DNA of 64,000 nucleotides from Ophiocordyceps camponoti-saundersi (nom. inval.) (taxonomy: Eukaryota; Ascomycota; Sordariomycetes; Hypocreales; Ophiocordycipitaceae). A program made the translations under genes and the position numbers. Below, piece after piece: positions 12,401 through 21,800 of the stretch (position 1 is the stretch's first letter; each line of letters begins with the position of its first letter). The stretch covers positions 248,001 through 312,000 of the forward strand of contig PDHQ01000008.1 in assembly GCA_003339415.1 (NCBI GenBank), given 5' to 3'. A model generated the notes under the pieces. That model saw nothing but the letters and a program-made list of their open reading frames with translations, made no database searches and had not been told where the DNA came from.

Positions 12401-13328
12401 GGGTCGCAACAGCGCGACGGTCTACCCATCGCAGCGCTACAACCTCACGCTGGCGCTACACACGGTCATCAAGACGTTGGCAGAAGCCCAAGACGGTAAC
12501 AGCATCGTCAATTGCGTCGAGCAGGTCCTGAGCGTCGGCTTCCGGCTCAGTCGACAGACGTGGAACCTCGTCATTACCTCGATGGCGCAACTGGGCAAGT
12601 GGGAGCGCGCCATGAGCTGGTGCGAGACGATGCTGATGCCCGGCTGGCGTGGCTGGGAAGGCGAAAAGGTCGACCTCGGACCTAATCAGATCCGCCGCCT
12701 CCTGTCCGACTCGCACGTCCTCTCCCCCTGGAGGCCGACCATCTTCAGCCTCCAGCTCGAGTGGCTCAAGGCCCGTAAGCTATCGGCCTGGTCCTCCGAG
12801 GTGGCCAACCGCGTAAAGCAGCTGGAGAGGAACCACCCGATGCTCCACTACGCCTTCATCACAAACGACATCAGCCGCATCCCCGCCGCCTGGACGGTAC
12901 CGCGGTCCGAGAACCTGTCGCAGGCCATCAAGACGATGCTCAAGCCATACTCATACCGCGAGCTCGACGCGATGAAGTCGGCTCTCGCTCGACAGCTTCG
13001 CTTCCTCGGCATGAAGGAAGACGCCCGTCGACAGAGGCTCCGGAACAGAGATCGCTACAGCGTCTACAAGGAACCCGACATCGACAGCAGTCCTTTCCAC
13101 GTCGTGGTCGAGGGTGGCGTCGAGAACGCTTCCGGAACGGAGTTTGTTCGTACCAAGCCTATGTCGTTGGACGAGCTGGCTGTTTTGAATCAGGAGTTGG
13201 GGAAGAGGCTTACCGAGGTGGCTGATAGTCTTGCCCCTAAGCCTTCTTCTTCTTCTTCTTCTTCTTCTTCTTCTCTTGCTGTTTCTTCCACTGGAGCGCT
13301 TAGTCGACGACAAGCACCGAAGCCGTGA
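6444..13328 (+). CDS. Giant pentatricopeptide-repeat (PPR) protein, mitochondrial type, with repeat-expanded middle
   Basis: An intronless frame of 2,294 aa from ATG 6444. An in-frame ATG 16 codons upstream is less likely: the N-terminus MLERTAAGLESCNLQRLL matches recalled fungal PPR proteins that act on mitochondrial transcripts. The first 110 residues are Arg-rich and suit a mitochondrial presequence. The last ~940 residues (10440-13250) are helical PPR-type sequence with units such as WNAVLRSYEAAEKWELM and TYDCLLRVMVKLKQV. The ~1,200 residues between are Lys/Glu/Ser/Thr-rich tandem repeats: four copies of a 51-aa unit, about three of a ~65-aa unit, about seven of a ~34-aa unit with a KRKRK core, then degenerate ~14-aa units. 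Relatives are recalled at roughly 1,100-1,250 aa, so the middle looks like an insertion or expansion. The tail has a poly-Ser run encoded by TCT repeats (13245-13275). The family role is RNA binding in organelle expression; the role of the insert is unknown. Confidence 0.85.
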   Translation: MLERTAAGLESCNLQRLLVARSPRRGRRLHPAFWQNGAAALELIGQSPSPMRFAEPTSHPDLSCLPGSQTLLRRCLQLPYAQYTTRARRRCFASSNGPSDPFRTPVRRKKKATAAKEEPESRKAADEATPSSSTAKPSETAAEQEEGSGDEISRTTVRRKRKAAVAKDDTTSRKAADEAAPSSSVAKPVNTAAEQEEGSGDETSRTPVRRKRKPAAAKEDTKSRKAADEAAPISSAAKPTDTAAEQEEGSGDETSRTPVRRKKKAPAVKEDSGLHKAADEPTSNSSTTKLPENTAEAEQGSDDETRASPPSIVDENSPSPTAIPGTVTARRKASGSKTRAATPRSRKTAASEDTVSRQSGTDDDPATDHTDGASTPVDLQAEASATGPKEEAGSDDSALTNQENDVLIRKTPKTRGRKKTPKAAASESPTQDEEDARRLETTSPSIDTSSPETGPTEEVESDDSALTSQANDVPIRKTRGRKKTPKAAASEFPTQDEAVASKLEAASPSIDVSSPEISSKAEAEADDSARISQADDAPTRKTSKARVKKGASKTKVSKSPKEDEEGVYEPETTSSLTDAAEIDSLAVNIPETKALEAPASEETSPVKRKRRSKVEAETSPVDDPKTKAKEAPEPGETLTVRRKRKSKVEAGTDAVDVPETKAIESLEPEEASTVKRKRKAKVEAGTDTVDFPETKAIESPEPKEASTVKRKRKAKVEAGTDTVDIPETKAIESPEPKEALPVKRKRKSKVEAETNAVVPETRVVDAPEPKEALPVKRKRKSKVEAEADAVDLPETRVVEAPELNEASPIKSKRKTKVEGLASEAMDLESSTKDEADARKSETIDSPTSEVAVRATAATGEAGPDDSARTDPHISEIRTMEASEPKKASPVKRKSKAKAEVPTPEATEVESSAKDEADACKSETTDFPASQAVMQATAATGKAGPDDSAKTGSHAADTPGITTMEAPQPKKASPARRTRKAKTEVPASEASKSDPLRVEETDAGYAATSAKTGLSDAVTTGQENVCPATSSPAIRPSEAPGKDGLPPTPSGIEEVTGKVERPETPATEKAEAGIVEASFEADIAQPSPKTGASKPSPKISPKDTTEASLERSLEADTVESRPRTSTAETNFEVSAAKESPKTDNSQPSLEARPLDTSEATQEPTFKAGTAESSPKTTAIEAGPKKDIAEPSLKAGITESNFEASTAAPSPGTSTAETSPEVGAAKQSPNPGNTESNPEAGTAESSSKIATIEASLRTDIAEASPEAGITEPSPEVGVAEPCSETALPETLTLGKGATSLALVVADTSALAAAETELSESPSNVGLSQTPESPEDHIKVLSRDELQAEKVWAAMRSGDPETAEDLIRAGLAQEGLSGGIEHLIVYCIRRHEWMKLVSLWAEYFSTLDPREDPSNCRWPPIEYLPRRNETCLLFERFLELANHNRFKFIDSKRAVLALRRKMAETSLRQACDPLNAAVILDIFDDPNFYQRYLLLMLERWALGLETTNGLARLPDIYEKYRLLPRAKPSPALLHSMFKLCDEGTQITRDNIYRDWYKFWGGLDEKAFQQYLDFYAAAGDIGAVRHVWASYVASFPEALKVPETFRSILWAYAERAEPGMVERELRLIVEQYHVRPNTRLWNAVLRSYEAAEKWELMQHCFEFICKGHGPDSETYAIYMGLAGKRGDLETVISLFDQAQSRRIAVTPDMVRAVVTAYCHNDRLLAAERICHDLSERKLATTKEWNSLLKFNAIKGKIDKCQELLTAMNHFGIESNARTYDCLLRVMVKLKQVITAWRFLKNAGEKKLFSINDENFETVMLGAAMGWEYDLVGAIARVMLKTRPGPLTFNAQTALAIAAYAKAPSAEHTKEICREILPTLQALLPPEEDVDSGEREASEPPRLRVGCIALLRAKTTLIDRAVKVLIELRDFRTAEEVVNTYLKIFPQFRDAQLIPPRLGSSIMLGYLKEKKYKMALAVWQKIWRLAMVRCKGRNSATVYPSQRYNLTLALHTVIKTLAEAQDGNSIVNCVEQVLSVGFRLSRQTWNLVITSMAQLGKWERAMSWCETMLMPGWRGWEGEKVDLGPNQIRRLLSDSHVLSPWRPTIFSLQLEWLKARKLSAWSSEVANRVKQLERNHPMLHYAFITNDISRIPAAWTVPRSENLSQAIKTMLKPYSYRELDAMKSALARQLRFLGMKEDARRQRLRNRDRYSVYKEPDIDSSPFHVVVEGGVENASGTEFVRTKPMSLDELAVLNQELGKRLTEVADSLAPKPSSSSSSSSSSLAVSSTGALSRRQAPKP
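6750..7362 (+). repeat. Coding tandem repeat A: four copies of a 153-bp (51-aa) unit
   Basis: Each unit starts with (S)RTPVRRKRK and ends in QEEGSGDET. The first three copies are close at DNA level (for example GTAAAGCAGCTGATGAAGC recurs); the fourth is more diverged. It lies inside the PPR gene. Confidence 0.85.
8195..8905 (+). repeat. Coding tandem repeat C: about seven copies of a ~102-bp (34-aa) unit
   Basis: Each unit has the order VPETKAIE, PEPKEAS, VKRKRKSKVEA. The basic KRKRK core resembles a nuclear localisation signal. Neighbouring copies differ by only a few bases (8460-8700), which suggests recent unequal exchange or slippage. Confidence 0.85.
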
Positions 13329-13828
13329 ATTCCTCTTTCCCCCCTTCTATATCTCATTTACATCTTTCTCTTTTCTCTTGTTCTATCTCCAAAGATCTTC
13401 ATTTCACTTACCTTTCTCTCCTCTCTGTATTCTTTACTCGCTGTGATGGTTTGACATGGTTTTGGGCGGTGGATAGACATGATTGTTCCAATATGCATCC
13501 TGATATATCAGCCGGCTGTTTTCTGAAAAGGGGGGGGGGGGGGGCTGGTCGAAACATGGCTTTGGCCGAGAAGGAATCCACATTATATGTATTTCCGCTT
13601 TTCATCTCCTGTGTCTCTCGCTTAGACTCTTCCTACGAAGAAGCATCTGTACAACATCAAGACGGATAAACGAGTTCAACGCCGTCCCTGTCTATGTGAA
13701 ACAATGAATCCAACAGAACCCCCGAAAGTCAACCGTTTGAAACCCAACCTCCCTTCCAGCAAACCCATGCTTTTGTGAATCCCCCTTTAACTTCGAAATG
13801 CAGCAAGAAAATTAATATCCATCTCATC
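13329..13828. other. Convergent 3' spacer with a G15 run
   Basis: This is the space between the convergent PPR and Atos-domain genes. It is T-rich after the PPR stop and carries a run of 15 G at 13530-13544. No gene is seen. Confidence 0.6.
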
Positions 13829-15793
13829 TCAAGACTCTCTTCTCCCCCGGCACATTTTCAGGTTGAGCGACCGTAACCGCAGTGAGAGCAAGCCCTCGGC
13901 CGGGCCGGATGAGGGCGGCGAATCCGACCAATAGCCCCCTGCTCCGCTGCGGGTGAGCTTCTCGTATTGATCTGAGCCCCATGGCGGAGGGGGAGGGATG
14001 AGAGATGGCACGTTGGGGGTTGCGGATAAGGAGCCGTCTTGATTCGTCATCGCCGTATCGGACGATGAAGGCCGGCTTGACGAGGCGAGTGGAGAGACAG
14101 ACGAATGATGACCGATTATTACGTTGGCGTCGCTGTGGTGGTGGAGAGGCGGCGGTAGATGGAAGGCGACCGGGTCTATGGGAAGGGTGTCGCTGCCTGT
14201 TCCTACCCCTGCTGCTGCTTGTGCTGCTGAAGAAGAAGAGGGAGAGGAAGAGGCGCGCGCAGATGGGGAACTAAAGGAGACGCCGAGGCTGCGGCGACGG
14301 AGAGCCTTGTCCGAGGCGAGTGCGGCGGCGGGCCCGGCCGAGACGGAGGCCATCGGGTGCATGAGGCGGATGGGCTTATAGGGGGAGAAGCGTGGCTCCG
14401 GCCAGGTGGTGTCGTTGCTCAGCTTCTCCATGCCGTCCGGTACGCGGTTAGCGAAGACGACGCGTATGCTCTTGTAGAGGTAGAAGCGGCCGCGGGCCGG
14501 GCAGCAGATGTGTAGATGGACGAGGTACCGCAGCATCGGCCGGCTGTCCTTCTCGGGCCCGTTGTTGGCGATGATGGGCCCGCTCGAGTAGCTGCGCTGG
14601 CGGATAAAGGTCTTGGTGCCGGGCTCCATGCCTGCCAAGTCGTATGGTACGAGGAAGAGCTTGATGGCCGATTTGTTCTGGTTCTTGATGACGATCTGAA
14701 CCTGTCCCTTTTCCGGGATCCTGTAGCTGCCGCCGGGGGGCGCCTTGGGCGAGACTGACCGGCGCTTGTTGGGCCGTCGGTTCGTGGCGGCCGGCTCCGG
14801 AGCCGTATCGGCTGCCCTATCCATGTAGCGGCTCTTGAGCTTTCTCCGAGAACGCGAATCGTCCGGTAACCCGTTCTCCAAGTCGATCTGGCCGACGTAC
14901 GGACTCGGGTCATCACCTGGACGCCCGCCATAATTGTAGTAGACGGCGGGGAAGCGTAGCAGAACGTGCGGGGGACAGACGAGGCTTGGTTTGCATTTGC
15001 CTTTGCCCAAGACGCCGATCTGAGCCAGGAAGTCAAAGGGCTTGGATGGAGTGGTCGACATGCGGCCGCGGAGGATGCTCTCTTCGTACGATCCGACCAT
15101 GGAGGCGTGCTGGATGGGCGACGGGTCGGATCCGAGCGACGGCCGCCTCGCGCGCGTCTGCGGCGACGACGACGACGACGACGAAGGGAAGCCGGGCGTC
15201 GACGTCAAGCATCTACGTGGCTGATGGGCCTGATACGGCAGCGATCCGCGCCGCGACTGAGGCTGAGGCCAAGCAGAGGCGGGCGACGGTAAGGCCAGAG
15301 ACATGGGCAAGGCGAAGTCGACGTCATCGTTGCTCTCCGACTGCACCAAGGGGCTCGTCGGTGGATGGTAGGCGAAGAGGGAGGCGAGCGAGGAAGACAG
15401 GGGAGACGGGCCTGACGGCAGGGTGGCAACACTATCCGTCAACTGTCTGCGATGTTCGAAGCGAAAGGGGCTTCGAGTCGAGTTGCCCGTCGTAGGCGTC
15501 TCGTGACCGTGGTGGTGGTGGGTGAAGTCACCAGCGTGCAGGGCAGACCCGTCCACGGTCGAGGCGCTCCTCTCGGCCGACGTAATTTCAGCGGGAGAGA
15601 GGAGGAGGCCGGGTTTGGCGGCGTTGGCATCATGATTTTCACGGACACGAGGGATCCAAGCCGGACTCTGTCCTCTCTTAAGACGCTCAATCAGCTCGCT
15701 GCGGTCCCACGTGGAGGCGTCGAAAGCGGCATCGTCGGAATCGAGGTTGCCAGAGACTGGCTCGTTATCGAGATCGGCCTGAAAGATGGGCAT
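13829..15793 (-). CDS. Atos-like conserved domain protein (DUF4210 / Chromosome_seg)
   Basis: A single exon of 654 aa. Residues 1-230 and 460-654 are Ser/Pro/His-rich and look disordered. The conserved core has two blocks. Residues 235-310 include GSYEESILRGRMSTTPSKP, IGVLGKGKCK and SPYVGQIDLENGLP. Residues 355-458 include SYRIPEKGQVQIVIKN, YDLAGMEPGTKTFIRQRSY and KSIRVVFANRVPDG. These two blocks in this order define the Atos (FAM214-like) family, in which animal members are transcription regulators; the fungal function is not established. An Asp/Ser-rich insert lies between the blocks. The start ATG at 15793 is the first of the frame. No intron is needed. Confidence 0.88.
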   Translation of the reverse strand: MPIFQADLDNEPVSGNLDSDDAAFDASTWDRSELIERLKRGQSPAWIPRVRENHDANAAKPGLLLSPAEITSAERSASTVDGSALHAGDFTHHHHGHETPTTGNSTRSPFRFEHRRQLTDSVATLPSGPSPLSSSLASLFAYHPPTSPLVQSESNDDVDFALPMSLALPSPASAWPQPQSRRGSLPYQAHQPRRCLTSTPGFPSSSSSSSPQTRARRPSLGSDPSPIQHASMVGSYEESILRGRMSTTPSKPFDFLAQIGVLGKGKCKPSLVCPPHVLLRFPAVYYNYGGRPGDDPSPYVGQIDLENGLPDDSRSRRKLKSRYMDRAADTAPEPAATNRRPNKRRSVSPKAPPGGSYRIPEKGQVQIVIKNQNKSAIKLFLVPYDLAGMEPGTKTFIRQRSYSSGPIIANNGPEKDSRPMLRYLVHLHICCPARGRFYLYKSIRVVFANRVPDGMEKLSNDTTWPEPRFSPYKPIRLMHPMASVSAGPAAALASDKALRRRSLGVSFSSPSARASSSPSSSSAAQAAAGVGTGSDTLPIDPVAFHLPPPLHHHSDANVIIGHHSSVSPLASSSRPSSSDTAMTNQDGSLSATPNVPSLIPPPPPWGSDQYEKLTRSGAGGYWSDSPPSSGPAEGLLSLRLRSLNLKMCRGRRES

Positions 15794-16805
15794 GACTGCT
15801 GGAGAGGAGTAGATAGGATGGGAAGAGAAAGGAGAAGAGGCTGGGGCCTTGTTTTGTCAAACGGCTGGCGTCTGAATCATGAGGGGAGACATGCTCGACG
15901 CTCAGGTAACGAACGGGGTCGGCAGGGCCAGCAGGTGCGGGTCATGCCGGTCGGCGGCAGAGAGAGGCCATGCGAGATGTATGGTACAGTAGACGCCAGA
16001 AGAGAGGGGATGAGGGTGAGGACGAGGATGAGGATGAGGGAGAGAAGACGATGCAGGTATCGTCATTGAGGCGGCATTGGTCACAGGCTCGCAGTCGTTA
16101 TCTCGGAGTGGGGAGGAGGAAGGACCAGTTGGGCTAACCCCCGGCAGTTGACTAGCGTGTAGCAGTAACACGGTAGCAGCGCGCTTGTCTGCGCCGGCCA
16201 GAGGTGCCGGATCCTCAGCGGGCCTGGTCTCGCTAATAGGCAGCTGGGTATCCCCGATAGACGGCCCCTCTTTGCCCCCCCTGTAATTACATATCCGATA
16301 TTCGTACAACGCCCATACGCACCTGTATGGCCGTCTGCAGTTGGTTAGGTGTGAGTACGGTGCGGAGTGCGGATTACAAACCTGCCCGTTACCGCTGCCC
16401 AACAAAAGGAGACTGAACGGACTGGGCATGGCGTGAGAGACTGAGAGTATGTACATACAGTACATACATCTGTCTATATGGGCGGGATTTTTCTTCACCC
16501 TTTTCCTATGTACATGAATGACGTGCATACATAACAGATATTACCTACGGATTACATACCTGTAGGAACGGACTGTGTTTTGGCTACCTATTGATTTCCT
16601 CGGTGCGTGGCTGTGCTCGCTCGTCATGCACGTACAGTATGTACATAGTAGATATCCGATATCGCAATTGATCAAGTTCGGTGTGGCAGGGGTACCTAAA
16701 TCTTATCGGCCACTACCTGGCACGCATGTGCTAATAATAATCATAAGCCTGCCGGCAGATTTTCTTAGCAGCTTCTTGCATCATCCATCACCATCATTTG
16801 CCGCC
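15794..16805. promoter_or_regulatory. Divergent intergenic region between the Atos-domain gene and FYV7
   Basis: About 1 kb shared by two genes pointing away from each other. It contains GTAC/TACATA motifs (16450-16480, 16630-16650) and GA-rich repeats (16000-16045). No open frame in it looks genuine. Confidence 0.5.
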
Positions 16806-17423
16806 ATGACTCTCAAGCGAAAGCGTGAGCCTGAAACGCCCCGGCATGGCTTTCGCGTCGGCCCCGATAACCTGCCGGATGGGCCGTGGCGCCGGAAAGG
16901 TTTGCAACCTCTTCCTCCTCACCGACCGCAGCGCGCATGCTGAAATGGTATGCCAGTCATCAAGATCAAGAAGAACTTGATCCACAAGGCCAAAGTAAAG
17001 AAAGAATACGCAAAGATCAAGGCGCGCGAGCTACCGGACAAAGACGCCTCCGTCGCCGCGGACAGCCAGCCGCCTTCGATACATCCGACGCGCGAGCTCA
17101 TGCTCAGAGACGAGGATAAGGCGCAAGCCGGCGCTGGCGCCGACACGGATGCGGCCGACGGGCAGCGGCGTAGGACGCGGCGGCCCGGCTACTATGACAA
17201 GCAGCTACAAAAGGCGGCCGAGAGGCGGGCCGAGGCGGAAGAGCGGGCGGCGGAACGAAAACGCCGGCTACAAGAGAGAGATCGGAGACTCGCCGAGAGG
17301 GAGCGGTTCAGAAAGGCCATGGCCAAGACGAGAGACAGCAACGGGAAGAAGAAGCTGGGGCGCGAAAGCACTTTGCTTTTAGAGAGGGTAAAGAAGCTGG
17401 TAGCAGAGGACGGACGAGGCTAG
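16806..17423 (+). CDS. FYV7: rRNA-processing protein FYV7
   Basis: Two exons, 16806-16899 and 16957-17423, giving 186 aa. The 57-nt intron starts GTTTGC and ends CAG; splicing gives GPWRRKVIKIKKNLIHKAKVKK, which matches the conserved FYV7 signature. Exon 1 carries the GFRVGPDNLPDGPWRRK motif. The rest is a highly charged coiled coil (AERRAEAEERAAERKRRLQ, about residues 120-150) ending in an RxKK-rich tail. The family acts in the nucleolus in 35S pre-rRNA processing for the small subunit. A gene finder that misses the intron would call only the second exon, from the ATG at 16950. Confidence 0.88.
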
Positions 17424-18859
17424 ATATTCACACGAAACCTGTCATGGTGCGGACGAGAACGAGGCAGACGGCAAATGCAACCGTGTGGCGTCCGAAGCCG
17501 TAGTCGTCCGAATCCGCAGCCCGTCCGAAGCCGCAGCCCCGTCCGAAACCGTAGGCCGTCCGAAAGCCGGGCTTCTTTGCGGAAGGGAGGGTCGTCTGCA
17601 GGACCCTTAGTAATGACATGGCCACTGACGCGGCCTTATTAGCCACGAAGTAGGTACCCAAGCACTAGCAGGCAGGCAGGCTGGCATTTACTGCCCCCCC
17701 CCCTCCTGCGGTCCCTCCCCCCCTGTCGCTGGCTGCCGTGGCAACTCCTGCAGGCTGCAGGCAACCACCAATTGTGCCGCCCAGGCCCTGAGCTGAAGAG
17801 CTTCTGCGAAACGACTTTTTTGCTCATCACCCCTGAGTTGCTGACATCCATGGCAGGGCGGCCATTCATTTCCCGCACAGACTAACTGGCAACTAACGGG
17901 ATTGACGAGGCACTGTGCTCACGGGGCTGACAGGGGGGGGGGCCTCTGTAATCGGTAATGTACTGTCTACAGCAGCTTATACGGGATTTTCTTTTGGACA
18001 CGAGGCCCGTACAGTGTGCTCCTCACCGTGCTTTCCCTACTACCAATGGCCGCCCTCGCCCGCCCTCGCTCGCCGTGCCTCCCTCAGGTACCCTGTACCG
18101 TCCGCCGTGACGGGCATTGTAGGTGTAGCGCCCTGCCTGCTGTTAGCCATTTGGTCCATCACAGGTCCCCGGTACCTGCGCAGCCGCCGGCACCTCCGTG
18201 CCTCTTGTCCAGGTACCGAGCGCTTGGCGTTCACAGATTGTGTCCCTCCGCCGAAACAGACCATCACCACCTACCAAAGATTCGCCCTCTCCAATCCAAG
18301 CTCGCCACCGACTCTTGCCATCGCCTTGATCTTCGTTCCTTTTCATTTTTCTTTCCTTTTTTTTCTTGCTGTTCCCTTTCCTCTCTCTCTCTCTATCTCT
18401 CTCCTCTCTCTCTCTCTGAGTGTGTGTGTGTGTGTGTCTCTCTCTCTCTCTATCTCCCTCCTTCTTGGTCGCCTCTCTTCATCGCCTCAATCCTCAGCTT
18501 TGGCCATCTCCCCCCCTCTCTCCCCCTTTTCACCCCCCTTCCTCCCTCCAATCCGTTGCTTCGTTCCATCTCGGCGCAGCCTTTCATCAACCAACTCACT
18601 CTCCCTCTTTCGCGCGCGCGCACAACAACCTCCGAGCTCCGATACGCTACAGCTCGTCCCCGGCGGATGCTGTCTCCTCCCCCGAGTCCCCCAAGCGCCG
18701 ACTCCTCGACTTCGCTCCGAGCCGACCGGCCCGCGCCCTTAGATCCGTGGCGTCGTCCATGAACCGCGAGACTCCCTCGCCAAGTCCCGCCCTTGGTCAC
18801 ACGATTCACACCCAGCATCATCGCTCGCCAAACTTCGCGTCTTCCCGCTTGCTGTCGTC
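17424..18859. promoter_or_regulatory. 5' region of the LIM-RhoGAP gene
   Basis: A 1.4-kb spacer with G9 and C9 runs (17932-17941, 17694-17702) and a pyrimidine-rich leader at 18360-18560 with (CT)n and (TG)n. A long open frame across the leader (18420-19043) encodes Ser/Pro/Leu-rich sequence and is out of frame with the LIM domains, so it is taken as leader rather than a protein. Confidence 0.5.
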
Positions 18860-21800
18860 ATGGCCACCATCGTCGACGAGTACCTGGACAGTCCCATGGA
18901 TACCGACGATGTCTTCCCGTGTAAGGGATGCGGAGAGGTTCGCTTTGCACATTCCCCCTCCATCTTTGTGTCGCGCACCGAAAACAGGCCTGACATGCTT
19001 CGCAATGGATAGATACTCGAGGAGGGAAAGGCCTTTGAGCTAGGTGAGCCGACATCGCCATCGTTGTTTGTGTCTCTACCTGTATTCGTCGCCTCAATTT
19101 CATCGATGGCTTGCCCCCTTTTTCTCCCAACTACATCACCTGACCTGGAGCGCTGACGGCTGTAAATTTGCCCCCCTCCTCTCTCGACAGCTGGTAACCG
19201 TTGGCACCTCGATTGCTTTCGCTGCAACACGTGTGGCACTCTTCTCGACTCCGACGCCAACCTCCTTCTACTCGGTGACGGATCCCTCATCTGCAACAAC
19301 TGCACCTACAGCTGCAGTGCGTGTGGGAACAAGATCGAAGACCTAGCCATCCTCACCGGCGATCAGGCCTTTTGCGCGACCTGCTTTCGATGCCGGAACT
19401 GCAAACGTAAAATCGAGAACCTCCGATATGCCAGAACTTCGCAAGGCATCTTCTGCATGGGTTGTCACGAAACGCTCATGGCCAGACGCAGGAAAAAGAC
19501 AAAAGCCGCCGCCAAGTCGCGTGAAAAGGACCTCTCGCCCATGGGCGTCGAAAAGTCCCTACCGGCACTGCCACCCAGCGCCGTTCCGCCCAACGCCTTT
19601 TCGAAGGACCGCAATGTCGAGCCCGACTCGGATACGCCCACTGAAACGTCTCCGCTTCCTCGCAGCGCTCACCGGCACAACGAGTCCTCCTCTCGAGGCA
19701 GCTCACGACCGGCCCGCTCCCCCGAGCCCGAATCGTCTCTGAGCCTCCCGCCCAGTAACTATCGGAAGAATCGCAACTCGACCATCCTACAGAGTGCAGA
19801 GTCCGCTTCTTCCGACTCGCCCGAGAGCTTCTTCATCCCCGTAGCTCTCGATCCGAGCCCGGGTCCTCAACCAGGCTCTCGGTCGACATCGGACGGCGCC
19901 AGCGACGCGGCCAGGAGGAAAAAGGACGACTACTTTAGCATCCACAGGTCCACCAGCTCTGTTGACAAGCGCAGCAGCGAGTCGCAGTCGTCGACGCCCC
20001 ACATCGCCTTTCAAGACAAGGGACGTCAGACCTCGTCCGACCACGATGGCGCATCCTCCAAGGCGCCCTCCCGCAACGTCTCGTCGAGGACCTCGGAGCA
20101 GGGCGCGAATCGCTCGTCGGCTCCCGGGAGCGACTTCAGACTGCACGATACCCCCAGCTCCATAAAAGACATTTCGTCGCGCAGCAACAGCACCTCATCA
20201 GCTCCGTTGGAGAGTTGCTCCAACAAGAACTCCAACGGTGCGCCTCGCGGCGACGGCCCGCCCAACTTGTCGGAGCTCAGGAGGGCCAAGGAAAACTCAC
20301 CTCCGCCACGCATGTCGCAGGATTCGAGATGGCAAGACGACGACGAGACGAGCTCATCCGTCGACGTCGGGTCTAGTCGCGTCCAGAAACCAAAGGCCAT
20401 GATCCGTAAGGAAATACCCTCCGCCGCCGCGCGTGCTTCAGGGACTGTCGCCAGCCGCCGACGACGATCGGCATCCGGCGGGAGAATGGGAGCACAAGGT
20501 CGGGCCTCGATGGAGCAGAAAGGTGGTGCTGACACGTACATGCACCCTCGCGCGGCGCCCGTACCGCCTGGCGGACAGGCTCAGGGCGACCACGAGTTCC
20601 AGAGCTCCAAGGACGAGCCGCCGTCGCCCAAGGTCTCTCCGAAGCTACCTAGGTGGAGCAGCGGAGGCGACTTTAGTATGGACGAAGACATGGCCCGGAT
20701 ATTAGGCACGGACGAGAGCAGCTCTTCGATACTGCGCCGCGTCTCCAACGTGGTTCGCCACGGCCGCAACAATAGCGTTGAGGCGGGCCAGCACCCGCAC
20801 CGGATCCATCACGCGCGAAGTATCAGCGAGACGACGAGGGCTACGACATCGCCTCGTTGGCCCAAGTCGCCCATGGCCGACGAGCACAACGGGCTCGGCG
20901 ACATCAGCAGCCCCGTCTCGCTCACTTCCTCGGACGACCCGTCGCTGCTCAGGCGGCAGCTGAGAAACTCGGAGCAACGGGTGGCCGAGCTCGAGCGACA
21001 GTTCAACACGGAAAAGGACCTCATGAACCTCAACAAAAGGCTCATGGAGAAGAGAAAGACGGTGTCCGTCCTCGATACTCAGACTGAGATTATGATTCGC
21101 CAGCTCGAGGTCCTGGCCGGATACGTTGAGCGCGCCAAGGAAACCAAGACGCCCATCGACCCGCGCGTACTGGAGGATTCGGCCATCAAGGAGTTTGTGC
21201 AGAAGCTCGAAAAGGTCAAGATTGTCATGTCGGCCTCGATCGAGCAGCTGCACGAGGAGCGCGACCAGCTGGTCGAGGACAAGAACCGGGCTGCGGCGGA
21301 CCGAGACCGGGCGCTGATGGAGTTTGAGCAGCTCTCGTCCAAGAATGCGCAGCTGGCCGACATGAACAATGACCTGACGCACCAAATACAGGAGCGCTTC
21401 AAGTCGCAGATCGGCACCGACGCGAAGCCGCCCAACGGGCTCGGCATCTACGGCCAGCGCCAGGCGGCCTCGGCAATCAACCTCGACTCCTCCAGCGTAA
21501 CGACGGGCGCCACGCTCGTGCCGGACGAAGATCCCATCGTCGAAGCCGGCCCGACGGTGGTGCATGTGCGCAAGGGTCAGGTCAAGAAGTTCAACTGGAA
21601 GAAAGGGTCCAAAACGGTGGCGCAAAACGTAGCCAAGGGCGTCAACAGAGCCGTCGTCGCCTTCCAGCAGAACGACCGGGAGAGGGCGCACGGCCTGGCC
21701 GGCGACAACATCGGGCTGCCCTACAACATGACGGTAACACAGGCCGACTCGCCCGCCTCCATGGGACCCAACAGCAGCAGCCAGGCGCTGAGGCAGCATC

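Noticed and set aside
18420..19043. 207-aa open frame overlapping the start of the LIM-RhoGAP gene
   Set aside because: It is out of frame with the LIM domains and made of CT-rich leader translation (SLSLSLS). The first LIM finger needs the ATG at 18860 and two introns.
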